From Streptomyces pristinaespiralis (GTDB lineage: Bacteria > Actinomycetota > Actinomycetes > Streptomycetales > Streptomycetaceae), in the NCBI RefSeq assembly GCF_001278075.1, contig NZ_CP011340.1, positions 1,240,001 to 1,304,000 on the forward strand: DNA of 64,000 nucleotides. Direction: 5' to 3'. Positions 62,472 to 64,000 of the stretch are shown here, piece by piece (position 1 is the stretch's first letter; every line of letters begins with the position of its first letter). The notes beneath the pieces are model-generated. The model worked only from the letters and a program-made list of their open reading frames with translations. It did no database searches and had not been told where the DNA came from. Made by a program: the position numbers and the translations under genes.

Positions 62472-63616
62472 CACAGCACCTCGATCCTTCCGACCCACTT
62501 GGTCTGCCACACGCCGGGGCGGTTGGGGGCGATGATCCGGGCGGGGAAGCCGTGGTCGAGGGAGAGGACCTCGCCGCCCAGGCGCAGCGCGAGGAGGGTG
62601 AGCGGATCGTCGGTGTATCCGCCGCCCATCTCCATCACCCGGTAGGCGCCTCGCTGTTCCAGCGAGACGACCCTCAGCGCCGCGCCGGGTGGTGCGCCGG
62701 CCCGCCGCAGCAGGTCCTGGACGCGTACACCGGTCCATCGCGCGGACTTGCTCCAGCCTTCGACGCAGGCGATGGGCAGCGTCACGGTGTGCTGGGGCAG
62801 TGCGGCCAGCTCGTCGAGGGTGAGGGCACACGACCGGGGGCCGGTGACGGTGAGCCGCCAGCCGGCGAGGGACGGGAGGTCGACCCGGGCCGCGGCGGCG
62901 GTGCGGTTGACGGGCAGCTGCTGCGGTCCGTGGTCGGGGTGGCGGGGTGCGAGCAGGTCAAGGTGGCGCAGCGGTGTGAGGGACTGGCCGACGGTGGTGA
63001 CGGTGACCGCTCCCACGGCCGCGGCGACGCCGGTGAGGAGGGAACGCCGGTCCGGTCCGTCCGTGGCGGGCAGTTCGGCGGACCCGGGTGAGCGCCGGCT
63101 CCAGTAGTCCCTGATCTGCGGGTACTTGACGGCGATGTGCAGTACGAGGGCGCCCGCGAGCAGCCAGGCCACCGCGAAGTGGACGGGCACGAAGGAGAAC
63201 GGCCACGGATACCACTGGGCGGTGTTCAGCAGCCCCGTGGCGAGCTGGAAGAGGGCCGCGGCGACCAGAACGGCCACCGAGAGCCGTTCGAGGGCGTGCC
63301 GCAGGGACCGCAGAGCGGGCCGTACGAAGAGCCTCGGGTAGACCGTCCACAACTTGGCGAGCAGCAGCGGGACCGCCGCGATGCCGCTCGCCACGTGGAG
63401 CCCCTGGTTGAGGCGGTAGCCCCAGTACGGCCGGCTGGGCAGCGACCCGGCGAGCCAGTCCGGCGGCCGTTGCAGGTAGTGGCTGATCACCCCGGTCACG
63501 AAGCACACGGCGACCGCCGCGCCGAGCAGGCGGCCGACGGCGGTGGCCGTGCGGGCGTCGTGCAGCCCGCCGGTGAACCTCGGCGGCCGGAGGGTGATCG
63601 GTGGTCGGATCCTCAT
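62471..63616 (-). CDS. Cytochrome b-molybdopterin oxidoreductase fusion (sulfite-oxidase family)
   Basis: A 381-residue protein (384 if ATG 63625 is used). The N-terminal half has four membrane helices with candidate heme His ligands (near 49, 77, 149 and 163, numbered from 63625), as in diheme cytochrome b subunits. After a helix at 198-213 comes the extracytoplasmic molybdopterin domain, with the Mo-ligand Cys287 in LPIACVEGWSKSARWTGV. It probably oxidises or reduces a small molecule and exchanges electrons with the quinone pool. No Tat motif is needed if the membrane half inserts first. The substrate is unknown. Confidence 0.87.
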   Translation of the reverse strand: MRIRPPITLRPPRFTGGLHDARTATAVGRLLGAAVAVCFVTGVISHYLQRPPDWLAGSLPSRPYWGYRLNQGLHVASGIAAVPLLLAKLWTVYPRLFVRPALRSLRHALERLSVAVLVAAALFQLATGLLNTAQWYPWPFSFVPVHFAVAWLLAGALVLHIAVKYPQIRDYWSRRSPGSAELPATDGPDRRSLLTGVAAAVGAVTVTTVGQSLTPLRHLDLLAPRHPDHGPQQLPVNRTAAAARVDLPSLAGWRLTVTGPRSCALTLDELAALPQHTVTLPIACVEGWSKSARWTGVRVQDLLRRAGAPPGAALRVVSLEQRGAYRVMEMGGGYTDDPLTLLALRLGGEVLSLDHGFPARIIAPNRPGVWQTKWVGRIEVL

Positions 63617-63731
63617 GCCTTCCATGAGAACCCCGCGGGAGGCGTGTGCGAGGGATCCGACACCTTACGGAATGCGGACGTCGGGAGGCGTCCTCCCCGT
63701 TCGGGCCGCTGCGGCTGGAAGGCTGCTGTCC

Positions 63732-64000
63732 GTGATCACCATCCGCTCGCTCATCGCCTGCCTCCTGGTCGCCGGCCTGACGGCCGTGCTGGCGGCCACG
63801 GTCCTCAAGGACGGCTACGTCACCGATCCCGGCGGCCTCGCACGGTGGTACGCCGCCTGCTGGCTGCTGTTCGCGGCGGCCGTCGTCGCCGTGCGCAGGA
63901 TGCCCGTGCGGCGCGCGGTGGTGCTGATCCTCGCCGGTGGTGTCGCGATGGCGGCGACCGGGCTGCTCGCCCCGCCGCGGACGAGCACCGACTCGTACCG
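63732..64000 (+). CDS. N-terminus of a membrane sugar transferase (polyprenyl-phosphate mannosyltransferase-like), partial
   Basis: 89 residues to the window edge. Three hydrophobic segments (LIACLLVAGLTAVLAATVL, WYAACWLLFAAAVVAV, AVVLILAGGVAMAATGLLA) are followed by PPRTSTDSY, the loop that in actinobacterial GT-C-type alpha-mannosyltransferases continues into an YRYxWDGR motif. The GTG at 63732 has no Shine-Dalgarno; AAGGCT ends seven bases upstream, a weak leaderless -10. It is divergent from the molybdopterin gene. The assignment rests on a short segment. Confidence 0.55.
   Translation, partial: MITIRSLIACLLVAGLTAVLAATVLKDGYVTDPGGLARWYAACWLLFAAAVVAVRRMPVRRAVVLILAGGVAMAATGLLAPPRTSTDSY

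Overview
The window is chromosomal DNA from a high-GC actinomycete, almost certainly a Streptomyces. The GC content is extreme in third codon positions. GTG and TTG starts are frequent, and there is an SsgA-family sporulation regulator, a WhiB protein, a two-domain small laccase, a GH46 chitosanase, a secreted prokaryotic phospholipase A2 and a complete mce operon. From memory, the run fadB - thiolase - ssgD - ABC-F - whiB - small laccase resembles the SCO6732-SCO6712 region of S. coelicolor; this was not checked.

Layout. 1-5932: a minus-strand beta-oxidation operon (alpha-methylacyl-CoA racemase, acyl-CoA dehydrogenase, thiolase, FadB-type enzyme cut by the window edge) divergent from a saccharopine-dehydrogenase-like enoyl reductase. 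5933-6834: a GC-saturated non-coding stretch with internal repeats. 6835-13215: secreted phospholipase A2, endonuclease V, a YciI protein, a scar of two genes that both lost their 5' ends (LysR and an SCO6745-like protein), a BNR/YCF48 propeller, ssgD, and an ABC-F protein behind a strong promoter and long leader. 13576-17887: an acyl-ACP desaturase with an upstream operator-like dyad, an intact IS481-family element inserted at the desaturase stop codon, chitosanase, WhiB and a VOC protein. 18153-24915: secreted redox and carbohydrate genes, namely small laccase, a ThuA-PQQ dehydrogenase fusion broken by an in-frame amber codon, and a coupled cupredoxin/Ig-like/DUF1080 protein.

25935-31286 is the most interesting block. 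Five tightly packed genes encode an OleA-like thiolase-superfamily condensing enzyme, a GT2 glycosyltransferase, an AMP-dependent ligase, a cytochrome P450 and an OleD-like reductase. I infer a variant Ole-type (olefin or beta-lactone) pathway that has no OleB and has gained a P450 and a glycosyltransferase. A leaderless TetR-DUF2867 pair follows, then a divergent LigD-type polymerase and ATP-dependent DNA ligase pair.

34889-48093 is a minus-strand mce lipid-import operon: ATPase, YrbE A/B permeases, six MCE proteins (the fifth a lipoprotein), four Mce-associated proteins arranged A-B-A-B, and a translationally coupled lytic transglycosylase. Upstream lie two secreted proteins of unknown function and a divergent PucR-type regulator, with two perfect palindromes in front of the operon.

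53048-64000 holds a small hypothetical gene, YchJ, a Tat-exported FAD oxidoreductase, a GH4 glycosidase, and a coupled sugar operon (nucleotide-sugar epimerase, GT2, DUF2064, methyltransferase). After a degenerate interspersed repeat come a divergent XRE regulator/FMN reductase pair, a membrane protein coupled to a cytochrome b-molybdopterin oxidoreductase, and the start of a probable polyprenyl-phosphate sugar transferase. No tRNA, rRNA or CRISPR array was seen.
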